A DNA stretch of 64,000 nt from Porticoccaceae bacterium (GTDB lineage Bacteria; Pseudomonadota; Gammaproteobacteria; Pseudomonadales; Porticoccaceae), in assembly GCA_012960115.1 (NCBI GenBank), contig DUBX01000042.1, forward strand, positions 23,364 through 87,363, written 5' to 3'. The position numbers were made by a program, and so were the translations under genes. Under the pieces are notes generated by a model that was not told the DNA's origin, made no database searches, and was given only the letters and a program-made list of their open reading frames with translations. Below are positions 1 through 8,976 of this stretch, in pieces. The stretch's first letter is position 1; the number at the start of each line of letters is the position of its first letter.

Positions 1-63
1 TGGCTGAAATAGCCCCAGGCTATCATCTTTTGTGACGGTAGGCTCAGAGGCACAGCTATACAT

Positions 64-699
64 GTGTTCACCCCCTTACATAACTCTCTGACGTCCGGGT
101 CAATTATCGTAACGGCGGCGCATGTTTTGTATGACCAAAAAACTGCTAAACCCTTCAATAAATGCGTCTATCGGCCAGAGAACAAGCGTCTCACAAAGGT
201 CGGTTTTGCCAATATTTCGCTTCACCAATTCAACCCAAAATCAGGGGACAAACTGCAGCAGGCAGAAGATGATATTGTTTTTATTAGACTGAAAAAGATA
301 TTAATACAGCCGACTTTAACCTTTCGCGCGGGTAATGCAATAGGCCGTGAACTGCTACTAATAGGTTACAACAGTGACGAAAACAACATTAGCCAAAGTG
401 AGGGTTGTTATCAATTTCGCTCGCATTATTTTGTCAGTGAAAAACTTCTGCTACATGACTGCGATGCCAATAGTGGCGCCTCAGGCGGAGCTGTGTTAGA
501 CGCTCTTACCGGCGGGCTAGTGGGAGTTCATGGGGGCACATTATTGGTTAATAAATCACAGTCAGGGGGGGGTGGCATACTAAAGGGGTCGAAATCCGAC
601 CCAGAAATGTTAATCAATCAAGCCCGAAAAATAGATCACAAGGTAATAGAGTCTCTCAATCAGTTTTCTGCATATCCTTCCAAGAATTTTCAAGATTAA
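64..699 (+). CDS. Trypsin-like serine protease; N-terminus probably incomplete or frameshifted
   Basis: VTAAHVLYD (His), DDIVFIRL (Asp) and NSGASGGAV (Ser) triad motifs; homologous-looking residues continue upstream of the GTG at 64 to a stop at 10-12. Confidence 0.7.
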   Translation: MFTPLHNSLTSGSIIVTAAHVLYDQKTAKPFNKCVYRPENKRLTKVGFANISLHQFNPKSGDKLQQAEDDIVFIRLKKILIQPTLTFRAGNAIGRELLLIGYNSDENNISQSEGCYQFRSHYFVSEKLLLHDCDANSGASGGAVLDALTGGLVGVHGGTLLVNKSQSGGGGILKGSKSDPEMLINQARKIDHKVIESLNQFSAYPSKNFQD

Positions 700-2557
700 A
701 CTGAACCTCGCGCTCAAACCCCGGGATGGACATGCCTGTCTCTGACATCTGAACCCCAGCCTCATCGATTAGAGATTCTCCGAAACGATAAATAACGTTA
801 AGTTCTGCTGCATCTGCTCGAGCCGAATATTTAGTAGCTTCGGAGCGAGTGGTTTCTCTCTTTTTAAGGTAGTCTGAAAAATCATTACTGTGCCGATTGG
901 CAAGCATAGCGCTGGCTTTTTCTGCCGACAAAACTACCGCTGTCGCATTGTTCCCCCCAAATCCTTTTGAGTTAATAAAGGCAACTTCCATTGATTTTGA
1001 GCTCACATCAAGGTCAGTCAGCGGAAAATTAAGGCCGTCTTGAAATACATCTGAGGCGACGGTGGAAATGGTTTTAATACCGGGAATCAACCCATGTTTA
1101 AACGTTCCTAAGGCGGCGATTAACTGGTCCCCACTGGCAGCACTAAGACTGTGTCCAACATAAGCTTTTACGGCGGTAACTGGCCAATCTTCTATTCCAA
1201 AGGTTTGAGCAACTCGGCTGATTAATTCTGACTCGGTCACTCTATTAGCTGGCGTGCTAGACCCGTGGGCATGAACAAAACTGCGCTTTTGAACACCCTC
1301 TTTACCAACGATATTAACGGCAGCAGCAACAGCTTTAGCAAAGGAAATATAGTTTCCAACGCCAGGAGCAGAAATTGATTTTTTAACGCCATCAGCATTA
1401 ATGAACACTTCCGGTACAGCTCCATGAACATCCGCTCCTAGTTCTAGGGCTAAACGATCCTCCATCAAAACAATGTACTGGGTGCCTTCGGACAGCGTGA
1501 AGCCACAGTTCTCGCCAAAGGGTCTGCTGGCTTTGCGCCAGTTAGGACTGTCAGAGTTGTCTAGTTTACAAAGGTTTTCATCGCTGGCAAGAGCACTCAT
1601 ATTTGAAAATCCTTCCGAACATTCCGGCGTGACCGGCGCTTCCGCATTACCCACGATGGCTACTCGGCGACGGCCGCTACGGATGTCTCTCACTGCAGCT
1701 TGCAGCACATAGAGAAAACTTGCGCAGGCTCCAGTAATAGCCTCCGTATGGCCAACACTACCTAAAATATAGGCGTTGATGAAATCAGCGGGCATAGTGT
1801 TCAGCCCTAATGCCAACTGCTTAGCCGTCGTTCTGTCGCCCCTTAATCGAGCCTGCAGAAGACCACCATTCCCCTCTTCAGTTACCTGACCAAAAACACT
1901 CGATGAATAGACACCAACCTGATCAGGATTTACCTTTGCCGCTACTACCTCCCAAGGAATCCCCATTGAATGTATGGCGTCACTCGCACCCAGCAAGGTC
2001 ATTTGCAATCCACGAGGGTGAAATCTAGCGTTATAGTGGTCTGCTGGATTAAACCCTGTTGGCAATTGTCCCGCCGCTTTTGCGGCCAATTCATAATTAG
2101 AAGTCACCAAATATTCGCTAGCAGAAGATGTTTTGACCTCGACCAGGCCGTCTTTAGCATCACTGACGAGCCAGTCCGCTGGTAGCACTTTAGGCAAGTC
2201 TCGCTTAATCATTGTAAAGTGGGGGGACTGGTCACCATCAAATGAAATCTTTTTATTTCCGGGTATCTGAGACGGATCAAAATGCTCAATCTTACGGACT
2301 AAGGTTCCCTCAATCACAGCTGTTCTATACTGCTCGACAACCCTAGATAGACTCAGACCGGTATTATCAGCGTCACTAAACTCTTCGCCCTCTGCTTTCA
2401 CATAACCCATCAGGCAAGCCAGGCTAGCAATAGTCTTATTCTGCTCATCCACGGGTAAAGATTCCAGCACCATGCGTCGGAAGGCCTGATGAGAGGAGCT
2501 GCGGCCAGCGGCATTAAATCCACCAAATCCAACGATAAGGGGCAGAGCTTCAGACAT
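656..2557 (-). CDS. fabY: Large beta-ketoacyl synthase, FabY-like
   Basis: Start MSEALPLIVGFGGFNAAGRSS; GACASFLYVLQAA, HAHGSSTPANRVTE and VKAYVGHSLSAASGDQ ketosynthase motifs; ~630 aa. Confidence 0.7.
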   Translation of the reverse strand: MSEALPLIVGFGGFNAAGRSSSHQAFRRMVLESLPVDEQNKTIASLACLMGYVKAEGEEFSDADNTGLSLSRVVEQYRTAVIEGTLVRKIEHFDPSQIPGNKKISFDGDQSPHFTMIKRDLPKVLPADWLVSDAKDGLVEVKTSSASEYLVTSNYELAAKAAGQLPTGFNPADHYNARFHPRGLQMTLLGASDAIHSMGIPWEVVAAKVNPDQVGVYSSSVFGQVTEEGNGGLLQARLRGDRTTAKQLALGLNTMPADFINAYILGSVGHTEAITGACASFLYVLQAAVRDIRSGRRRVAIVGNAEAPVTPECSEGFSNMSALASDENLCKLDNSDSPNWRKASRPFGENCGFTLSEGTQYIVLMEDRLALELGADVHGAVPEVFINADGVKKSISAPGVGNYISFAKAVAAAVNIVGKEGVQKRSFVHAHGSSTPANRVTESELISRVAQTFGIEDWPVTAVKAYVGHSLSAASGDQLIAALGTFKHGLIPGIKTISTVASDVFQDGLNFPLTDLDVSSKSMEVAFINSKGFGGNNATAVVLSAEKASAMLANRHSNDFSDYLKKRETTRSEATKYSARADAAELNVIYRFGESLIDEAGVQMSETGMSIPGFEREVQFNLENSWKDMQKTD

Positions 2558-2682
2558 AAGGACTTCCTTCGTTATATGATCATATTTAGTCACACAGTGT
2601 AAAATAGCATAGAACACTATTCTTTAGTATTTACGCCATTTAATAGTGCAATTTAGCCATATTATGGTAAATTTACCTTATT

Positions 2683-3666
2683 ATGGCGTTTAATCTTACT
2701 CTAATGCTTTGCGATAACATGCTTGTGTCTAGCAGCACCTTAGCGGCCGAAATATTTTATTTTGCGGAAGCTATGGCTCGGGCCAATAAAACCCCAATGC
2801 CCGAAGTTGAAATTCGTAGAGTTAGCTCAAACGGTTTACCGGTGCACACGTCCGCGGGCTTTGAATTGACGCCGACTCATTCCATCAATGAAGACTTTAC
2901 TAGCGACTTAATACACATTCCCGCACTGTGGCGAAACCCACGCCCTGCCGTCAAAAAGCATCAAGCGTACATTCCATGGCTTCAACAGCAACATCATCGT
3001 AACTGCGCCATCACCGCCGTTGGTACCGGTGTTTGTTTTTTAGCTGAGGCGGGTCTTTTAGACGGAAAACCAGCAACGACACACTGGCATTATTTCGATC
3101 AATTACAAAAATATTACCCAGCAGTGCACTTAGATCGTCAGCACTTTACGACACAGACAGGCAACATCTATTGTGCGGCCAGCATAAATGCGATGGCTGA
3201 ATTAATCATGTATCAAGTGGAGCGGCATTTTGGTCGGATAATCGCGCATCAGGCGCAACGTAATTTTTTCCATGAAATTCGCAATATTACCAGTCCTGTT
3301 GGCTTTAGCGATCAGCACGACCGCGCGCACCACGATGAATCAATTGCTCAATCCCAAATATGGATCCAAGATCATTTAAGTAAATCACTCTCTATGCCAG
3401 ATTTAGCTGCACAATTTGGCATGTCTACACGCACATTCAATCGACGATTCATAGCCGCGACGGGTAGCACGCCTAATAGTTATCTTACCGAGACCCGCAT
3501 GGCTTTTGCCTGTGACTTACTTAAGAATACTGACTTGTCCATTGTCGACGTAGCCAGTTATAGCGGCTACCCAGAACCGAGCTGGTTTTCTTCACGCTTC
3601 AGTCAATGGTCGGGGAATAGCCCCAGCGCTTACCGCAAAACAGTTCGCGCCAAACTATTTAATTAA
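2683..3666 (+). CDS. GlxA-type AraC-family transcriptional regulator (DJ-1/PfpI-like N-terminus plus AraC HTH)
   Basis: C-terminal MPDLAAQFGMSTRTFNRRFIAATGSTPNSYL...DVASYSGYPEPSWFSSRFSQWSGNSPSAYR. Confidence 0.85.
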   Translation: MAFNLTLMLCDNMLVSSSTLAAEIFYFAEAMARANKTPMPEVEIRRVSSNGLPVHTSAGFELTPTHSINEDFTSDLIHIPALWRNPRPAVKKHQAYIPWLQQQHHRNCAITAVGTGVCFLAEAGLLDGKPATTHWHYFDQLQKYYPAVHLDRQHFTTQTGNIYCAASINAMAELIMYQVERHFGRIIAHQAQRNFFHEIRNITSPVGFSDQHDRAHHDESIAQSQIWIQDHLSKSLSMPDLAAQFGMSTRTFNRRFIAATGSTPNSYLTETRMAFACDLLKNTDLSIVDVASYSGYPEPSWFSSRFSQWSGNSPSAYRKTVRAKLFN

Positions 3667-3673
3667 ACCTTTA

Positions 3674-4846
3674 CTAACTTAGAATTCGCACTCGCATCAC
3701 ACCCTCAACATCGCAAATATTTTGGTGCACATCACCGCTGATATCCCCCTCGAGGTCAATAATGTTGTAAGCAATCTCCCCACGGCTTTTATTCACCATA
3801 TCAACCACATTAAGTTCTGCATCGGCTAATATTGACAGTACACTACCTAAAACTTTAGGCACATTGTTGTTGCTAAATGTTACTCGGGTTCCACCATTGC
3901 GACCCATTTTGGTCGGCGGATAATTGACAGAATTATGGATATTGCCATTTTCAAGGAAATCCATCAGCTGATTGGCTGCCATAACTGCGCAGTTTTCTTC
4001 CGCTTCTTCTGTACTCGCTCCAATGTGAGGCATCAACAGCACATCTTTACGACCGAGTAATGCGGGCGCCGGGAAATCACTAATATAGCCCGCAATAATC
4101 CCTTTATCTAAGGCTGCTACCATATCTTCAGTACACACGATTTCTTCTCGAGCAAAATTAAGAATCTTAGCGGTACTTTTCATTCCGGATAAGGTTTGAG
4201 CGTTAATGAGATGTTTGGTGGCCGGAATCGCGGGAACGTGCAAAGTCAGAAAGTCTACCTCTGCTAGCAACGCCTCTATACTATCCATGCGTTTAACTCG
4301 GCTGGACAACTGCCATGCCGCTTCTACCGAGATGGCAGGATCATACCCGATGACATCCATGCCGAGATCCAAAGCCAAATTAGCGATAATAGAACCGATG
4401 GCGCCAAGACCAACCACGCCCAAGGTTTTACCAACAATTTCAGTGCCCGCAAAACGTTTTTTCTCTTTTTCCAGCAGCTTTCCCATCTCAGTAGGATCAT
4501 TCATATGACCAAGCTCTTGGACATAGCTCATACCACCAAAGATATCGCGGGAACCCAACAGCAACCCAGCGACGATTAATTCTTTTACCGCATTGGCATT
4601 GGCTCCAGGCGTATTAAAGACAACAATACCTTGTTTGGTGTAATCTACCACTGGAATGTTATTAACACCTGCACCGGCGCGAGCTACTGCCAGTAAACTC
4701 TCAGGGACGGGCTCAGTATGCAGTTTTTGACTACGCAAGATGAACCCCTCTGGAGCAGAACAGTCGTCGCTGACGTTATAACTATCAGCAGAAAATCGCT
4801 CCAATCCTTTGGAGGAGATAGCGTTATAGGTGCGTATGTTATGCAT
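3674..4846 (-). CDS. serA: D-3-phosphoglycerate dehydrogenase with C-terminal ACT-like domain
   Basis: GKTLGVVGLGAIGSIIANLALDLGMDVIGYDP NAD-binding motif; LLMPHIGASTEEAEENCA. Confidence 0.9.
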   Translation of the reverse strand: MHNIRTYNAISSKGLERFSADSYNVSDDCSAPEGFILRSQKLHTEPVPESLLAVARAGAGVNNIPVVDYTKQGIVVFNTPGANANAVKELIVAGLLLGSRDIFGGMSYVQELGHMNDPTEMGKLLEKEKKRFAGTEIVGKTLGVVGLGAIGSIIANLALDLGMDVIGYDPAISVEAAWQLSSRVKRMDSIEALLAEVDFLTLHVPAIPATKHLINAQTLSGMKSTAKILNFAREEIVCTEDMVAALDKGIIAGYISDFPAPALLGRKDVLLMPHIGASTEEAEENCAVMAANQLMDFLENGNIHNSVNYPPTKMGRNGGTRVTFSNNNVPKVLGSVLSILADAELNVVDMVNKSRGEIAYNIIDLEGDISGDVHQNICDVEGVMRVRILS

Positions 4847-4897
4847 GGTCTGGTCTCAGTAATAAAATCTATTTAAGGTAATTATTGTGTCTTTTAA

Positions 4898-6025
4898 CTA
4901 TTTGCTAACTTGGCCGTAGGCCCAGTCAATCCATGGCATCAAGGCGTCCAAATCAGATTGCTCAACTGTGGCACCGCACCAAATTCGCAACCCTGCTGGC
5001 GCATCGCGATAGGCTCCAATATCAAAAGCGACCGCCTCTGTATCAAGTAACTTAACGATCTTCTTTACTTGCTCCGCCTCTAAATCCAAGGTCAAGCAAA
5101 CACTGGTATTAGAAATTTGATCTGGTTCTTGAGCGAGAAAGTGAATCCAAGACCGCTGGGCGACAAAGGATTTAATCACCTCCAGGTTAGCTTCGGACTT
5201 AGCAATCGCTGCGTCTAGACCACCTATCGAACCAACCCAATCTAAAGCATCAAGGTAATCAGCAACACAAAGCATAGACGGCGTGTTGATGGTTTCCCCA
5301 CGGAAAATACCCTCTATTAACTTACCGCCCTTAATCATACGAAAAATCTTAGGCATCGGCCAGCTGGGCGTGTAAGACTCTAATCTCTCCACTGCTCTCG
5401 GACTCAAAATCAACATGCCGTGTGCGCCCTCACCACCAAGTACTTTCTGCCAGCTGTAAGTCACAACATCAAGTTTTTCCCACGGTAATTGCATAGCAAA
5501 AACGGCCGAGGTCGCATCACAAATAGTGAGGCCGTTACGATCATCGCTGATCCAGTCAGCGTTAGGCACCTTAACACCAGACGTTGTTCCATTCCAAGTA
5601 AACACAATATCGTGATTTGGATTAGTCTTTGTCAGATCCGGTAGCAAACCATAGTCAGCAACATGTGTACTAACATCGCTAAGTTTTAATTGCTTAACGA
5701 CATCAGTCAACCAACCGCTGCCAAAAGATTCCCACGCACACACATCGACCGGGCGTGCTCCTAACACTGACCACATAATCATTTCCACTGCGCCTGTATC
5801 CGAAGCGGGAACCACACCAACGCGATAGCCTTCAGGCAGCCCTAAAAGCTTAGCGGTATCAGAGCAGGCGCGCGCCAGCGCGAGCTTCCCAATTGATGAT
5901 CGGTGGGAGCGACCAAGCGTCGTTATGTCGAGATGAGTCACATCGTAGCCAGGCCGTTTTGCACAAGGGCCAGAAGAGAAATTGGGATTAGCCGGTTTCA
6001 AGCTGGGTTTCACAGTAATGCTCAT
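4898..6025 (-). CDS. serC: Phosphoserine aminotransferase
   Basis: [13 protein letters not shown] start; [24 protein letters not shown]-lysine region; adjacent to serA. Confidence 0.88.
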   Translation of the reverse strand: MSITVKPSLKPANPNFSSGPCAKRPGYDVTHLDITTLGRSHRSSIGKLALARACSDTAKLLGLPEGYRVGVVPASDTGAVEMIMWSVLGARPVDVCAWESFGSGWLTDVVKQLKLSDVSTHVADYGLLPDLTKTNPNHDIVFTWNGTTSGVKVPNADWISDDRNGLTICDATSAVFAMQLPWEKLDVVTYSWQKVLGGEGAHGMLILSPRAVERLESYTPSWPMPKIFRMIKGGKLIEGIFRGETINTPSMLCVADYLDALDWVGSIGGLDAAIAKSEANLEVIKSFVAQRSWIHFLAQEPDQISNTSVCLTLDLEAEQVKKIVKLLDTEAVAFDIGAYRDAPAGLRIWCGATVEQSDLDALMPWIDWAYGQVSK

Positions 6026-6162
6026 AGTTGTTATCAGTTTAAATCGTGTCTAGAAAGGTCGCACATTTTACTGTTTGGGTCGCATTAAAGAAAGTGGTTT
6101 CACAGTATGACTGTATAGCTTAAAGTTATAGTGAACACATAGCCCTAAATCATAGACAAAAA

Positions 6163-6186
6163 AATACGCGGTTATCTCCGCGTATT
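6163..6186. terminator. Rho-independent terminator-like hairpin between serC and dsbA
   Basis: AATACGCGG-ttatct-CCGCGTATT, 9 bp perfect stem, A-run on one side. Confidence 0.65.
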
Positions 6187-6213
6187 CATCAGTGTCTTAC
6201 AAAAGTCGCTAGA

Positions 6214-6852
6214 CTAAAGGGCTGCCTTGCGCTCTTTTTCTATCAAAAATGTTGCAACTTTTAACATGCCATCAAAATTTTTGCTCATCCGTGTGGTCAC
6301 CCTATATTTGCCATTCACAACCAGCTCTGGAGTGCCCTGAGTTCTATAGCCGATGGCTCGAGCCTTAGCCTGGCCTATCATACTGTTTACGCCAAAAGAG
6401 TTATAAACCTTAGCAAATTTAGCCTCGTCCACACCTTGCTGACCGAAGAACGCAACCAGATCTTGCTCTGACCGAATTGGTTGCCTGTTAACATGAATTG
6501 CTTCAAATAGAGGCACATGCGTCTTATCTAAAACCTTTAATAATTTTGCCGTGTAGTAGGCTCTTGCATAAGGCTCCAAGGCAGACTGCCAAATAGCCGG
6601 GGTACGCTGAAAATCAACGTCATCAGCCAATTTTTCTGTCCAAGGATGAATTGTCTTCTCAAAATTAAAGCAGTGTATGCAGCCGTAATGGAACACTTCA
6701 TTGACTTCAATTTTACTTGGATTTGCTGTTCTTATGGCCTGAGGTAAAACCTCATAGTCGATACCGGCTTGGTACTGCTCAGTCTGCGCCTGGCACATAG
6801 CCATCGGGGCTACTAAGGCAATAAACATGAGTCGTTTAATCCACTTTGACAT
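6214..6852 (-). CDS. dsbA: Thiol:disulfide interchange protein DsbA (CIHC active site)
   Basis: Signal peptide, FHYGCIHCFNFE motif, adjacent cytochrome c4. Confidence 0.85.
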   Translation of the reverse strand: MSKWIKRLMFIALVAPMAMCQAQTEQYQAGIDYEVLPQAIRTANPSKIEVNEVFHYGCIHCFNFEKTIHPWTEKLADDVDFQRTPAIWQSALEPYARAYYTAKLLKVLDKTHVPLFEAIHVNRQPIRSEQDLVAFFGQQGVDEAKFAKVYNSFGVNSMIGQAKARAIGYRTQGTPELVVNGKYRVTTRMSKNFDGMLKVATFLIEKERKAAL

Positions 6853-6897
6853 TTCCATCTCCTGCTTTTCCCAACCCACAAATGACATAGACTATCA

Positions 6898-7539
6898 TTA
6901 ATTTAGGCCTGCAATGTAGTTGGCCACGGCTTTAATTTCTTTATCACTTAAATGAGCAGCAACACCTCGCATTATGAGCGCATTCGCCCCGCTAGTTCTC
7001 TCTCCACGCCGATAACTAAAGAGCTGTTTTTCGGTGTATCCAGCGTACTGCCCACCAAGCGCTGGATAACCAGCAGGATTATTGCCACTACCCGAAGGTG
7101 AGTGACATCCAATACAGGCAGCTACACCGGTCTTCATATTACCGGCGCGATAGATATTTTCACCATAGGCAAGAGCTTCCTCGGGGCCACTAACTCCTAT
7201 CAAGTCGATATTTGAAGCCCCTGAAATCAGCCTAGTTTGGCTGTCATAATAAGCTGCCATGTCCTGCAGATCTTGGTCTGAGGAAAAGCTTAAGATACCC
7301 GTCATTTCAAGAATAACCCGCTCCCCTGATTTAACATTACGTAGCTGCTCAGTCATATATTTTTCGCCCAAGCCAGCCAGCTTCGGGAAGGACGGCACCA
7401 TACTATTGCCGTCTGTTCCGTGACATCCAGCACATACAGCAACCTTAGCTTTTCCTGCTTCCGGATCACCTGCCGCAAGCGCATGAGTTGCGACCAAACT
7501 CGCTAGAATACAGAGAATACTTAAAAAAGATTTTTTCAT
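6898..7539 (-). CDS. Dihaem cytochrome c4-type protein
   Basis: Two CxxCH motifs (CAGCH, CIGCH), signal peptide. Confidence 0.88.
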   Translation of the reverse strand: MKKSFLSILCILASLVATHALAAGDPEAGKAKVAVCAGCHGTDGNSMVPSFPKLAGLGEKYMTEQLRNVKSGERVILEMTGILSFSSDQDLQDMAAYYDSQTRLISGASNIDLIGVSGPEEALAYGENIYRAGNMKTGVAACIGCHSPSGSGNNPAGYPALGGQYAGYTEKQLFSYRRGERTSGANALIMRGVAAHLSDKEIKAVANYIAGLN

Positions 7540-7676
7540 GGTTAATACGGTTCTCGCAATACGTTAGAATAAGCCCCTGGGCGTTCTTGTGGCCCCCGAG
7601 CATTAGCCTTATTGAGTAAGGCCGTGCATTATATACCAATAAATTCAGTTTTTAAGCCAGTAGTGTCGATTTTCCT

Positions 7677-8336
7677 ATGCATATACAGACAATTAAATTT
7701 CAATCAGCCGAATTCACCACGAGTGCGCCCTCACTGAAACAGTGTCCCGAGGATACGGGTTGTGAGGTAGCCTTTGCGGGAAGATCCAACGCGGGTAAGT
7801 CAAGTGCCATTAACACGCTCACCAAAAATAAGGGTTTAGCGCGGACAAGTAAGACGCCAGGCAGAACTCAGCTAATTAATTTTTTCCAGCTTAGCCCAGG
7901 GAAAAGATTAGTGGATTTACCAGGTTACGGCTACGCAAAAGTCCCCAAGGCCATGAAGGTAGAGTGGGATAAGCACCTAGCCGAATACCTTCGTTTGCGT
8001 AAAAGTTTAGGCGGCTTGATTCTACTCATGGATATCCGTCACCCGCTCCAAGACTACGACCAGCAGATGCTGAACTGGGCAGCAGAAGCAGGGTTACCAG
8101 TACATATTCTACTGACAAAGTCTGACAAACTAAAACGTGGGCCAGCACAAAGCACGCTATTGAAAGTAGATAAATTGCTCCGTGAAATGGATCCCCAGGC
8201 GACTTTATTTACAGCTCAAACATTTTCCGCTTTGAAGAAACAGGGCTTGACCGAACTTGAGGAGCAGCTGAGTCATTGGCTCAGTGCAGGCTTTAGCGTT
8301 GCTGAAGTGTCAACGGTAAGTGACGACATCTCTTAA
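7677..8336 (+). CDS. engB: Ribosome biogenesis GTP-binding protein EngB/YihA
   Basis: [47 protein letters not shown] motifs. Confidence 0.95.
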   Translation: MHIQTIKFQSAEFTTSAPSLKQCPEDTGCEVAFAGRSNAGKSSAINTLTKNKGLARTSKTPGRTQLINFFQLSPGKRLVDLPGYGYAKVPKAMKVEWDKHLAEYLRLRKSLGGLILLMDIRHPLQDYDQQMLNWAAEAGLPVHILLTKSDKLKRGPAQSTLLKVDKLLREMDPQATLFTAQTFSALKKQGLTELEEQLSHWLSAGFSVAEVSTVSDDIS

Positions 8337-8338
8337 GC

Positions 8339-8372
8339 AAAAAAACCTAATCCAGTTTCTGGATTAGGTTTT
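8339..8372. terminator. Perfect intrinsic terminator, probably bidirectional (engB and the minus-strand sRNA candidate)
   Basis: aaaaaaa-CCTAATCCAG-ttt-CTGGATTAGG-tttt. Confidence 0.88.
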
Positions 8373-8441
8373 CCTTTACTACTTGGGAGTCTTACCTTTA
8401 CTTCTTTATCTCGGGGGAGATTATATGCAATCATCACTTGC
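8339..8441 (-). ncRNA. Candidate trans-acting sRNA in the polA-engB interval (Spot42/ErsA position)
   Basis: Minus strand: GAACTT (8468-8473)-N15-TCAAA (8448-8452) sigmaE-like promoter; ATCTC-CCCC-GAGAT hairpin (8408-8421); 10 bp terminator stem (8346-8368) followed by T7. The 5' end is estimated. Confidence 0.55.
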
Positions 8442-8574
8442 CTAGTCTTTGACAGGGTTTAAACAAGAAGTTCAATTTATTTTTCATAATTTAGTATTTT
8501 GCAATTTTTAATTTCCTTAGCTATTGTTAATACCTACAAATTAACAGCTATTCTCGAATTAGAGAGGGGTAAAT

Positions 8575-8976
8575 ATGCTCGGTAGCTGCCTATGTGGCCA
8601 GATAAAATACGAAGTTGCTTGTTTTGATCCTGAAATCTCTAATTGCCACTGTGCTATGTGTCGAAAATTTCATGGTGCCGCCTTCGCAACCTACGGCAAA
8701 GTGCAGAGGCAAGATTTTAGATGGCTTCAGGGTCAGGCCCTAATACTCACTTATCAATCATCAATTACAGCCGAACGGGGCTTCTGTAGATGCTGTGGAT
8801 CAAGCCTTTACTATAAATTCGTAGGACAAGATGATCAAATTTCCATCGCCATTGGCACGCTAGACGAAGAGCCGTCTCGTTCGGTAGACAACAGTATTTT
8901 TTGTTCATCAAAGCCACTCTGGTCAGTTTGCAACACGGATATTCCTGAGTATCAAGAGTGGCGAAACCCTGCTTAG
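8575..8976 (+). CDS. GFA/CENP-V-like zinc-binding protein
   Basis: [42 protein letters not shown] cysteine motifs. Confidence 0.85.
   Translation: MLGSCLCGQIKYEVACFDPEISNCHCAMCRKFHGAAFATYGKVQRQDFRWLQGQALILTYQSSITAERGFCRCCGSSLYYKFVGQDDQISIAIGTLDEEPSRSVDNSIFCSSKPLWSVCNTDIPEYQEWRNPA

Noticed and set aside
6660-6700. CIHC (not CPHC) active site in DsbA
   Set aside because: A real difference from E. coli DsbA, but such dipeptide variants are known among DsbA homologues; not strong enough as a separate finding.
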